Shown here piece after piece: positions 40,031 to 51,700 of a stretch of 64,000 bases of DNA. The position numbers were made by a program, and so were the translations under genes. The stretch comes from Atherix ibis (lineage: Eukaryota > Arthropoda > Insecta > Diptera > Athericidae). The stretch covers positions 62,001-126,000 of the forward strand of contig CATQJD010000005.1 in assembly GCA_958298945.1 (NCBI GenBank), written 5' to 3'. Under the pieces are notes generated by a model that did not search any database, was not told the origin of the DNA, and saw nothing but the letters and a program-made list of their open reading frames with translations. Every line of letters starts with the position of its first letter. Within the stretch, counting starts at the first letter, position 1.

Positions 40031-42309
40031 GAATATGAAGAAGTATGTTTAAGAGGAATATGAAGTAGCATGTTTAAGAGGAATATGAAGTAGTATGTTT
40101 AAGAGGAATATGAAGTAGTATATTTAAGAGGAATATGAAGTAGTATGCTTTAGAGGAATATGAAGTAGTATATTTAAGAGGAATATGAAGTAGTATATTG
40201 AAGAGTAATATGAAGTAGTATGTTTAAGAGGAATATGAAGTAGTATGTTTAAGAAGAATGTGAAGTAGTATGTTTAAGAGGAATATGAAGTAGTATGCTT
40301 AAGAGGAATATGAAGTAGTATATTTAAGAGGAATATGAAGTAGTATATTGAAGAGGAATATGAAGTAGTATGTTTAAGAGAATTATGAAGTAGTATGTTT
40401 AAGAAGAATGTGAAGTAGTATGTTTAAGAGGAATATGAAGTAGTATGTTTAAGAGGAATATGAAGTAGTATGTTTAAGAGGAATACGAAGTAGTATGTTT
40501 AACAGTAATATGAAGTAGTATGTTTAAGAGGAATATGAAGTTGTATATTTAAGAGGAATATGAAGTAGTATATTTAAGAGGAATATGAACTAGTATGTTT
40601 AAGAGGAATATTAAGTAGTATGTTTAAGAGGAATATGAAGTAGTATGTTTAAGAGGAATATGAAGTAGTATATTTAAGAGGAATATGAAGTAGTATATTG
40701 AAGAGGAATATGAAGTAGTATGTTTATGAGGAATATGAAGTAGTATGCTTAAGAAGAATGTAAAGTAGTATGTTTAAGAGGAATATGAAGTAGTATGTTT
40801 AAGAGGAATATGAAGTAGTATGTTTAAGAGGAATATTAAGTAGAGTATTTAAGAAGAATATGAAGTAGTATGTTTAAGAGGAATATGAAGTAGTATGTTT
40901 AAGAGGAATATGAAGTAGTATGTTTAAGAGGAATGTGAAGTAGTATGTTTAAGAGTAATATGAAGTAGTATGTTTAAGAAAATATGAAGTAGTATTTTTA
41001 AGAGGAATATGAAGTAGTATGTTTAAGAGATATATGAAGTAGTATGCTAACTAGGAATATGAAGTAGTATGTTTAAGAGAAATATGAAGTAGTATGCTTA
41101 AGAGGAATATGAAGTAGTATATTTAAGAGAAATATGAAGTAGTATATTGAAGAGGAATATGAAGTAGTATGTTTAAGAGTAATATGAAGTAGTATGTTTA
41201 AGAGGAATATGAAGTAGTATGTTTAAGAGGAATATGAAGTAGTACATTTAAGACGAATATGAAGTAGTATGTTTAAGAAGAATATGAAGAAGTATGTTTA
41301 AGAGGAATATGAAGTAGCATGTTTAAGAGGAATATTAAGTAGTATGTTTAAGAGGAATATGAAGTAGTATATTTAAGAGGAATATGAAGTGGTATGCTCA
41401 AGAGGAATATGAAGTAGTATATTTAAGAGGAATATGAAGTAGTATATTGAAGAGAAATATGAAGTAGTATGTTTAAGAGGAATATGAAGTAGTATGTTTA
41501 AGAAGAATGTGAAGTAGTATGTTTAAGAGGAATATGAAGTAGTATGTTTAAGAGGAATATGAAGTAGTGTTTTTAAGAGGAATATGAAGTAGTATGTTTA
41601 ACAGTAATATGAAGTATTATGTTTAAGGGGAATATGAAGTAGTATATTTAAGAGGAATATGAAGTAGTATATTTAAGAGGAATATGAACTAGTATGTTTA
41701 AGAGGAATATTAATTAGTATGTTTAAGAGGAATATGAAGTAGTATGTTTAAGATGAATATGAAGTAGTATATTTAAGAGGAATATGAAGTAGTATATTGA
41801 AGAGGAATATGAAGTAGTATGTTTATGAGGAATATGAAGTAGTATGTTTAAGAAGAATGTGAAGTAGTATGTTTAAGAGGAATATGAAGTAGTATGTTTA
41901 AGAGGAATATTAAGTAGTATATTTAAGAGGAATATGAAGTAGTATATTTAAGAGGATTATGAAGTAGTATGTTCAAGAGGAATATGAAGTAGTATGTTTA
42001 AGAGGAATATGAAGTAGTATGTTTAAGAGGAATATGATTTAATATGTTTAAGAGGATTATGAAGTAGTATGTTCAAGAGGAATATGAAGTAGTATGTTTA
42101 AGAGGAATATGAAGTTGTATGTTTAAGAGTAATATGAAGTAGTATGCTTAAAAGGAATATGAAGTAGTATGTTTAAGAGGAATATTAAGTAGTATATTTA
42201 AGAGGAATATGAAGTAGTGTATTTAAGAGGTTTATGAAGTAGTATGTTTAAGAGGAATATGAAGTAGTATGTTTAAGAGGAATATGATGTAATATGTTTA
42301 AGAGTAATA

Positions 42310-42500
42310 TGAAGTAGTGTAATTAAGAGGAATATTAAATAGTATATTTAAGAGGAATATGAAGTAGTATGTTCAAGAGGAATATGAAGTAGTATGTTTA
42401 GGAGGAATATGAAGTAGTATATTTAAGAGGAATATGAAGTAGTATGCTTAAGAGTAATATGAAGTAGTGTAATTAAGAGGAATATTAAATAGTATATTTA
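42310..42500 (+). repeat. 150-bp repeat of GTAATTAAG monomers
   Basis: AGAGTAATATGAAG followed by GTGTAATTAAGAGG and GAATATTAAATAG occurs with the AATTAAG at 42,321 and again at 42,471, six monomers apart. This is the first appearance, left to right, of the GTAATTAAG variant that becomes common in the right domain. Confidence 0.72.
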
Positions 42501-42720
42501 AGAGGAATATGAAGTAGTATGTTTAAGAGGAATATGAAGTTGTATGTTTAAGGGGAATATGAAGTTGTATGTTTAAGAGGAATATGAAGTAGTATGTTTT
42601 AGAGGAATATGAAGTAGTATGTTTAAGAGGAATAATAAGTAGTGTGTTTAATAGTAATATGAAGTAGTATGTTTAAGAGGAATATGAAGTAGTATATTTA
42701 AGAGGAATATGAAGTAGTAT

Positions 42721-45545
42721 ATTTAAGAGGATTATGAAGTAGTTTGTTTAAGAGGAATATGAAGTAGTATGTTTAAGAGGAATATGAAGTAGTATGTTTA
42801 AGAGGAATATGATGTAATATGTTTAAGAGGATTATGAAGTAGTATGTTCAAGAGGAATATGAAGTAGTATGTTTAAGAGGAATATGAAGTTGTATGTTTA
42901 AGAGTAATATGAAGTAATATGCTTAAAAGGAATATGAAGTAGTATATTTAAACGGAATATGAAGTAGTATGTTTAAGAGGAATATGAAGTAGTGTGTTTA
43001 AGATGAATATGAAGTAGTATGTTTAAGAGGAATATGAAGTATTATGTTTAAGAGGAATATGAAGTAGTATATTTAACAGGAATATGAAGTAGTATATTTA
43101 ATAGGAATATGAAGTAGTATGTTTAAGAGGAATATGAAGTAGTATATTTAAGAAGAATATGAAGTAGTATGTTTAAGAGGATAATGAAGTAGTATGTGTA
43201 AGAGGAATATGAAGTAGTATATTTAATAGGAATATGAAGTAGTATGTTTAAGGGTAATATGAAGTAGTATGTTTAAGAGGAATATGAATTAGTATTTGTA
43301 AGAGGAATATGAAGAAGTATGTTTAAGAGAAATATGAAATAGTATGTTTAAGAGGAATATGAAGTAGTATGTATAAGAGGAATATGAAGTAGTATATTTA
43401 AGAAGAATATGAAGTAGTATGTTTAAGAGGAATATTAAGTAGTATATTTAAGAAGAATATGAAGTAGTATGTTTAAGAGGAATATGAAGTAGTATGTTTA
43501 AGAGGAATATGAAGTAGTACGTTTAAGATGAATATGAAGTAGTATGTTTAAGAGTAATATGAAGTAGTATGTTTAAGAAAATATGAAGTAGTATGTTTAA
43601 GGGGAATATAAAGTAGTATGTTTAAGAGATATATGAAGTAGTATGTTTACTAGGAATATGAAGTAGTATGTTTAAGAGGAATATGAATTAGTAAGTTTAA
43701 GAGGAATATGAAGTAGTATGTTTAAGAGTAATATGAAGTAGAATGTTTAGGAGGAATATGAAGTAGTATATTTAAGAGTAATATGAAGTAGTATGCTTAA
43801 GAGTAATATGAAGTAGTATAATTAAGAGGAATATGAAATAGTATATTTAAGAGGAATATGATGTAGTATATTAAAGAGGAATATGAAGTTGTATGTTTAA
43901 GAGGAATATGAAGTAGTATGTTTAAGAGGAATATGAAGTAGTATGTTTAAGAGGAATATGAAGTAGTATGTTTAAGAGGAATATGAAGTAGTATGTTTAA
44001 GAGGAATATGAAGTAGTATGTTTAAGAAGAATATGAAGTAGTATGCTTAAGAGGAATATGAAGTAGTATATTTAAGAGTAATATGAAGTAGTATGCTTAA
44101 GAGTAATATGAAGTAGTATAATTAAGAGGAATATGAAATAGTATATTTAAGAGGAATATGATGTAGTATATTAAAGAGGAATATGAAGTTGTATGTTTAA
44201 GAGGATTATGAAGTAGTTTGTTTAAGAGGAATATGAAGTAGTATGTTTAAGAGGAATATGAAGTAGTATGTTTAAGAGGAATATGATGTAATATGTTTAA
44301 GAGGATTATGAAGTAGTATGTTCAAGAGGAATATGAAGTAGTATGTTTAAGAGGAATATGAAGTTGTATGTTTAAGAGTAATATGAAGTAATATGCTTAA
44401 AAGGAATATGAAGTAGTATATTTAAACGGAATATGAAGTAGTATGTTTAAGAGGAATATGAAGTAGTGTGTTTAAGATGAATATGAAGTAGTATGTTTAA
44501 GAGGAATATGAAGTATTATGTTTAAGAGGAATATGAAGTAGTATATTTAACAGGAATATGAAGTAGTATATTTAATAGGAATATGAAGTAGTATGTTTAA
44601 GAGGAATATGAAGTAGTATATTTAAGAAGAATATGAAGTAGTATGTTTAAGAGGATAATGAAGTAGTATGTGTAAGAGGAATATGAAGTAGTATATTTAA
44701 TAGGAATATGAAGTAGTATGTTTAAGGGTAATATGAAGTAGTATGTTTAAGAGGAATATGAATTAGTATTTGTAAGAGGAATATGAAGAAGTATGTTTAA
44801 GAGAAATATGAAATAGTATGTTTAAGAGGAATATGAAGTAGTATGTATAAGAGGAATATGAAGTAGTATATTTAAGAAGAATATGAAGTAGTATGTTTAA
44901 GAGGAATATTAAGTAGTATATTTAAGAAGAATATGAAGTAGTATGTTTAAGAGGAATATGAAGTAGTATGTTTAAGAGGAATATGAAGTAGTACGTTTAA
45001 GATGAATATGAAGTAGTATGTTTAAGAGTAATATGAAGTAGTATGTTTAAGAAAATATGAAGTAGTATGTTTAAGGGGAATATAAAGTAGTATGTTTAAG
45101 AGATATATGAAGTAGTATGTTTACTAGGAATATGAAGTAGTATGTTTAAGAGGAATATGAATTAGTAAGTTTAAGAGGAATATGAAGTAGTATGTTTAAG
45201 AGTAATATGAAGTAGAATGTTTAGGAGGAATATGAAGTAGTATATTTAAGAGTAATATGAAGTAGTATGCTTAAGAGTAATATGAAGTAGTATAATTAAG
45301 AGGAATATGAAATAGTATATTTAAGAGGAATATGATGTAGTATATTAAAGAGGAATATGAAGTTGTATGTTTAAGAGGAATATGAAGTAGTATGTTTAAG
45401 AGGAATATGAAGTAGTATGTTTAAGAGGAATATGAAGTAGTATGTTTAAGAGGAATATGAAGTAGTATGTTTAAGAGGAATATGAAGTAGTATGTTTAAG
45501 AAGAATATGAAGTAGTATGCTTAAGAGGAATATGAAGTAGTATAT
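42721..45545 (+). repeat. 1,474-bp tandem duplication pair
   Basis: Copy 1 is about 42,721-44,194 and copy 2 about 44,195-45,545 (slightly incomplete). Markers at +1,474: GATTATGAAG with GTTTG 42,730/44,204; TGTAAGAGG 43,197/44,671; AAGAAAATATG 43,575/45,049; TTTACTAGG 43,646/45,120; TTAAAGAGG 43,871/45,345. The length is 59 x 25 - 1. Copy 1 also has an internal 300-bp duplication near its end (TTAAAGAGG at 43,871 and 44,171). Confidence 0.84.
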
Positions 45546-45630
45546 TTAAGAGGAATATGAAGTAGTATGTTTAAGAGGAATATGAAGTAGTATGTTTAAG
45601 AGAAATATGAAGTAGTATGTTTAAGAGGAA

Positions 45631-45650
45631 TATGAAGTACGAGTAGTATG
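45631..45650 (+). repeat. 31-bp monomer, GAAGTACGAGTAG (5 copies)
   Basis: Six extra bases between GAAGTA and GTAGTATG make a 31-bp unit. Copies are at 45,640, 47,931 and 58,312 (CGAGTAG) and 51,009 and 55,322 (AGAGTAG). The A form is shared only by the 4,313-bp pair, so the C-to-A change predates that duplication. The monomer after it carries ATACGGTG, ATACGGAG or ATATGGAG, also diagnostic. Confidence 0.85.
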
Positions 45651-46979
45651 TTTAAGAGGAATACGGTGTAGTATTTTTAAGACAAATATGAAGTAGTTAG
45701 TTTAAGAGGAATGTGAAGTAGTATATTTAAGAAAAATATGAAGTAGTATATTCAAGAGGAATAGGAAGTAGTATGTTTAAGGGGAATATGAAGTAGTATG
45801 TTTAAGAGAAATATGAAGTAGTATGTTTAAGAGGAATATGAAGTAATATGCTTAAGAGGAATATGAAATAGTATGTTTAAGAGGAATATGAAGTAGTATG
45901 TTTAAGAGGAATATGAAATAGTATGTTTAAGAGGAATATGAAGTAGTATGTTTAAGAGGAATATGAAGTAGTATGTTTAAGAGGGATATGAAGTGGTATA
46001 TTTAAGAGGAATATGAAGTAGTATATTTAAGAGGAATATGAAAAAGTATGTTTAAGAGGAATATGAAGTAGTATATTTAAGTGGAATATGAAGTAGTATG
46101 TTTAAGAGGAATATGAAGTAGTATGTTTAAGAGAAATATGAAGTAGTATGTTTAAGAGGAATATGAAGTAATATGTTTAAGAGGAATATGAAGTAGTATA
46201 TTTAAGAGGAATATGAAGTAGTAAGTTTAAGAGAAATATGAAGTAGTATGTTTAAGAGGAATATGAAGTAGTATGTTTAAGAGGAATATGAAGTAGCATG
46301 TTTAAGAGGAATATGAAGTAGTATGCTTAAGAGGAATATGAAGTAGTATATTTAAGAGGAATATGAAGTAGTATATTTAAGAGGAATATGAAGTAGTATA
46401 TTCAAGAGGAATAGGAAGTAGTATGTTTAAGGGGAATATGAAGTAGTATGTTTAAGAGAAATATGAAGTAGTATGTTTAAGAGGTATATGAAGTAATATG
46501 CTTAAGAGGAATATGAAATAGTATGTTTAAGAGGAATATGAAGTAGTATGCTTAAAAGGAATATGAAGTAGTATGTTTAAGAGGAATATTAAGTAGTATA
46601 TTTAAGAGGAATATGAAGTAGTATATTTAAGAGGATTATGAAGTAGTATGTTTAAGAGGAATATGAAGTAGTATGTTTAAGAGGAATATGAAGTAGTATG
46701 TTTAAGAGGAATATGATGTAATATGTTTAAGAGGATTATGAAGTAGTATGCTTAAGAGTAATATGAAGTAGTGTAATTAAGAGGAATATGAAATAGTATA
46801 TTTAAGAGGAATATGAAGTAGTATGTTTAAGAGGAATATGAAGTTGTATGTTTAAGGGGAATATGAAGTAGTATGTTTAAGAGGAATATGAAGTAGTATG
46901 TTTAAGAGGAATATGAAGTAGTATGTTTAAGAGGAATATGAAGTAGTATGTTTAATAGTAATATGAAGTAGTATGTTTA

Positions 46980-47000
46980 AGAGGATATAAGAGGAATATG
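46980..47000 (+). repeat. 10-bp monomer remnant GAGGATATAA (3 copies)
   Basis: GAGGATATAAGAGGAATATG lacks 15 bp of a normal monomer, leaving 10 bp. Identical copies are at 46,981, 52,350 and 56,663. This is the largest single-monomer deletion I see in the window, and the shared breakpoint proves common descent of blocks A, B and C. Confidence 0.85.
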
Positions 47001-47579
47001 AAGTAGTATATTTAAAAGGATTATGAAGTAGTATGTTTAAGAGGAATATGAAGTAGTATGTTTAAGAGGAATATGAAGTAGTATGTTTAAGAGGAATATG
47101 ATGTAATATGTTTAAGAGGATTATGAAGTAGTGTGTTCAAGAGGAATATGAAGTAGTATGTTTAAGAGGAATATGAAGTAGTATGTTTAAGAGTAACATG
47201 AAGTAGTATGCTTAAAAGGAATGTGAAGTAGTATATTTAAACGGAATATAAAGTAGTATGTTTAAGAGGAATATGAAGTAGTGGGTTTAAGATGAATATG
47301 AAGTAGTATGCTTAAGAGGAATATGAAGTAGGATACTTAAGAGGAATATGAAGTAGTATACTTAAGAGGAATATGAAGTAGTATATTTAAGAGGAATATG
47401 AAGTAGTATGTTTAAGAGAAATATGAAGTAGCATGTTTAAGAAGAATATGAACTAGTATGTTTAAGTGGAATATGAAGTAGTATGTTTAAGAGGAATATG
47501 AAGTATTATGTTTAGGAGGAATATGAAGTAGTATATTTAACAGGAATATTAAGTAGTATATTTAAGAGGAATATGAAGT

Positions 47580-48730
47580 AGAATGTTTAAGAGGAATATG
47601 AAGTAGTATATTTAAGAGTAATATGAAGTAGTATGCTTAAGAGTAATATGAAGTAGTGTAATTAAGAGGAATTTGAAATAGTATATTTAAGAGGAATATG
47701 ATGTAGTATATTAAAGAGGATTATGAAGTAGTATGTTTAAGAGGAATATGAAGTAGTATGTTTAAGAGGAATATGAAGTAGTATGTTTAAGAAGAATATG
47801 AAGTAGTATGCTTAAGAGGAATATGAAGTAGTATATTTAAGAGGAATATGAAGTAGTATGTTTAAGAGGAATATGAAGTAGTATGTTTAAGAGGAATATG
47901 AAGTAGTATGTTTAAGAGGAATATGAAGTACGAGTAGTATGCTTAAGAGGAATACGGAGTAGTATTTTTAAGACAAATATGAAGTAGTTAGTTTAAGAGG
48001 AATGTGAAGTAGTATATTTAAGAGGAATATGAAGTAATATATTCAAGAGGAATAGGAAGTAGTATGTTTAAGGGGAATATGAAGTAGTATGTTTAAGAGA
48101 AATATGAAGTAGTATGTTTAAGAGGAATATGAAGTAATATGCTTAAGAGGAATATGAAATAGTATGTTTAAGAGGAATATGAAGTAGTATGTTTAAGAGG
48201 AATATGAAGTAGTATGTTTAAGAGGAATATGAAGTAGTATGTTTAAGAGGAATATGAAGTAGTATGTTTAAGAGGAATATGACGTGGTATATTTAAGAGG
48301 AATATGAAGTAGTATATTTAAGAGGAATATGAAAAAGTATGTTTAAGAGGAATATGAAGTAGTATATTTAAGTGGAATTTGAAGTAGTATGTTTAAGAGG
48401 AATATGAAGTAGTATGTTTAAGAGAAATATGAAGTAGTATGTTTAAGAGGAATATGAAGTAATATGTTTAAGAGGAATATGAAGTAGTATATTTAAGAGG
48501 AATATGAAGTAGTATGTTTAAGAGATATATGAAGTAGTATGTTTAAGAGGAATATGAAGTAGTATGTTTCAGAGAAATATGAAGTAGCATGTTTAAGAGG
48601 AATATGAAGTAGTATGCTTAAGAGGAATATGAAGTAGTATATTTAAGAGGAATATGAAGTAGTATATTTAAGAGGAATATGAAGTAGTATATTCAAGAGG
48701 AATAGGAAGTAGTATCTTTAAGGGGAATAT
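47580..48730 (+). repeat. shorter copy of block A's left part (+2,291)
   Basis: Follows block A directly and repeats its left part at +2,291 (31-mer 45,640/47,931; ATTCAAG near 45,750 and 48,041). Related sequence appears again around 57.9-58.8 kb (31-mer 58,312, displacement 10,381 from 47,931). The displacement again fits whole monomers plus the indel monomers in between. Confidence 0.7.
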
Positions 48731-51700
48731 GAAGTAGTATGTTTAAGAGAAATATGAAGTAGTATGTTTAAGAGGAATATGAAGTAATATGCTTAAAAGG
48801 AATATGAAATAGTATGTTTAAGAGGAATATGAAGTAGTTTATTTAAGAGGAATATGAAGTAGTATGTTTTAGAGGAATATGAAGTAGTATGTTTAAGAGA
48901 AATATGAAGTAGTATATTTAAGAAGAATATGAAGTAGTATGCTTAAGAGGAATATGAAGTAGTATGTTTAAGAGGAATATGAAGTAGTATATTTCAGAGG
49001 AATATGAAGTAGTATGTTTAAGAGAAATATTAAGTAGTATATTTAAGAAGAATATGAAGTAGTATGTTTAAGAGGAATATGAAGTAGTATGTTTAAGAGG
49101 AATATGAAGTAGTATGTTTAAGAGGAATATGAAGTAGTATATTTAAGAAGAATATGAAGTAGTATGTTTAAGAGGAATATGAAGTCGTATGTTTAAGAGG
49201 AATATGAACTAGTATATTTAAGAGGAATATGAAGTAGTAAGTTTAAGGGTAATATAAAGTAGTACGTTTAAGAGGAATATGAATTAGTATTTGTAAGAGG
49301 AATATGAAGTAGTATGTTTAAGAGAAATATGAAATAGTATGTTTAAGAGGAATATGAAGTAGTATGTATAAGAGGAATATGAAGTAGTATATTTAAGAGG
49401 AATATGAAGTAGTATGTTTAAGAGGAATATTAAGTAGTATATTTAAGAAGAATTTGAAGTAGTATGTTTAAGAGGAATATGAAGTAATATGTTTAAGAGG
49501 AATATGAAGTAGTATGTGTAAGAGGAATATGAAGTAGTATGTTTAAGAGTAATATGAAGTAGTATGTTTAAGAAAATATGAAGTAGTATTTTTAAGAGGA
49601 ATCTGAAGTAGTATGTTAAAGAGATATCTGAAGTAGTATGTTTACTAGGAATATGAAGTAGTATGTTTAAGAGGAATATGAATTAGTATGTTTAAGAGGA
49701 ATATTAAGTAGCACGTTTAAGGAGAATATGAAGTAGTATGTTTAGGAGGAATATGAAGTAGTATATTTAACAGGAATATGAAGTAGTATGTTTAAGAGTA
49801 ATATGAATTAGTGTAATTAAGAGGAATATGAAATAGTATATTTAAGAGGAATATGATGTTGTATATTAAAAAGGAATATGAAATAGTATGTTTAAGAGGA
49901 ATATGAAGTAGTATGTTTAGGAAGAATATGAAGTAGTATGTTTAAGAGGAATATGAAGTAGCATATTAAGAGGAATATTAAGTAGTATGTTTAAGAGGAA
50001 TATGAAGTAGTATGTTTAAGAGGAATATGAAGTAGTATGTTTAAGAGGAATATGAAGTAGTATGTTTAAGAGGAATATGAAGTAGTATGTTTGAGAGGAA
50101 TATGAAGTAGTATATTTAAGAGGAATATGAAATAGTATATTTAAGAGGAATATGAAGTTGTATATATAAGAGGAATATGAAGTAGTATGTTTAAAAGGAA
50201 TATGAAGTAGTATGTTTAAGAGGAATATGAAGTAGTATGTTAAAGAGGAATATGAAGTAATATGTTTAAGAGGAATATAAAGTAGTATGTTTAAGAGAAA
50301 TATGAAGTAGTATGTTTAAGAGGAATATGAAGTAGTATGTTTAAGAGGAATATGAAGTAGTATGTTTAAGAGGAATATGAAGTAGTATGTTTAAGAGTAA
50401 TATGAAGTAGTATGTTTAAGAAAATATGAAGTAGTATGTTTAAGGGGAATATAAAGTAGTATGTTTAAGAGATATATGAAGTAGTATGTTTACTAGGAAT
50501 ATGAAGTAGTATGTTTAAGAAGAATATGAATTAGTAAGTTTAAGAGGAATATGAAGTAGTATGTTTAAGAGTAATATGAAGTAGAATGTTTAGGAGGAAT
50601 ATGAAGTAGTATATTTAAGAGTAATATGAAGTAGTATGCTTAAGAGTAATATGAAGTAGTATAATTAAGAGGAATATGAAATAGTATATTTAAGAGGAAT
50701 ATGATGTAGTATATTAAAGAGGAATATGAAGTTGTATGTTTAAGAGGAATATGAAGTAGTATGTTTAAGAGGAATATGAAGTAGTATGTTTAAGAGGAAT
50801 ATGAAGTAGTATGTTTAAGAGGAATATGAAGTAGTATGTTTAAGAGGAATATGAAGTAGTATGTTTAAGAAGAATATGAAGTAGTATGCTTAAGAGGAAT
50901 ATGAAGTAGTATATTTAAGAGGAATATGAAGTAGTATGTTTAAGAGGAATATGAAGTAGTATGTTTAAGAGGAATATGAAGTAGTATGTTTAAGACGAAT
51001 ATGAAGTAAGAGTAGTATGTTTAAGAGGAATACGGTGTAGTATTTTTAAGACAAATATGAAGTAGTTAGTTTAAGAGGAATGTGAAGTAGTATATTTAAG
51101 AAAAATATGAAGTAGTATATTCAAGAGGAATAGGAAGTAGTTTGTTTAAGGGGAATATGAAGTAGTATGTTTAAGAGAAATATGAAGTAGTATGTTTAAG
51201 AGGAATATGAAGTAATATGCTTAAGAGGAATATGAAATAGTATGTTTAAGAGGAATATGAAGTAGTATGTTTAAGAGGAATATGAAATAGTATGTTTAAG
51301 AGGAATATGAAGTAGTATGTTTAAGAGGAATATGAAGTAGTATGTTTAAGAGGGATATGAAGTGGTATATTTAAGAGGAATATGAAGTAGTATATTTAAG
51401 AGGAATATGAAAAAGTATGTTTAAGAGGAATATGAAGTAGTATATTTAAGTGGAATATGAAGTAGTATGTTTAAGAGGAATATGAAGTAGTATGTTTAAG
51501 AGAAATATGAAGTAGTATGTTTAAGAGGAATATGAAGTAATATGTTTAAGAGGAATATGAAGTAGTATATTTAAGAGGAATATGAAGTAGTATGTTTAAG
51601 AGAAATATGAAGTAGTATGTTTAAGAGGAATTTGAAGTAGTATGTTTAAGAGGAATATGAAGTAGCATGTTTAAGAGGAATATAAAGTAGTATGCTTAAG

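Larger units (their letters stand above)
32700..42700 (+). repeat. middle domain of the array (mixed markers)
   Basis: This stretch keeps some left-domain variants (TACATTTAAG, GAAGAAG, AACAGTAAT) but lacks the GAAGTACTATATT cassette and the ATGATTAG monomer. It introduces the 24-bp AAGAAAATATG monomer at 34,307, 35,506, 36,805, 39,154, 39,578, 39,852 and 40,976, usually followed about three monomers later by a CTAACTAGG or CTTACTAGG variant. It contains the 1,299-bp and 725-bp tandem pairs. The boundaries are approximate. Confidence 0.6.
45010..47580 (+). repeat. 2.57-kb block A, also at 50.38-52.95 and 54.69-57.26 kb
   Basis: This block matches 50,380-52,945 at +5,369 (TTTACTAGG 45,120/50,489; 31-mer 45,640/51,009; 10-bp remnant 46,981/52,350; GGATACTTAAG near 47,332/52,699), and therefore also 54,690-57,258 at a further +4,313. 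The 5,369 bp equals 215 x 25 - 6, matching the indel monomers between the copies. Three copies of one 2.57-kb segment lie within 12.3 kb. Confidence 0.85.
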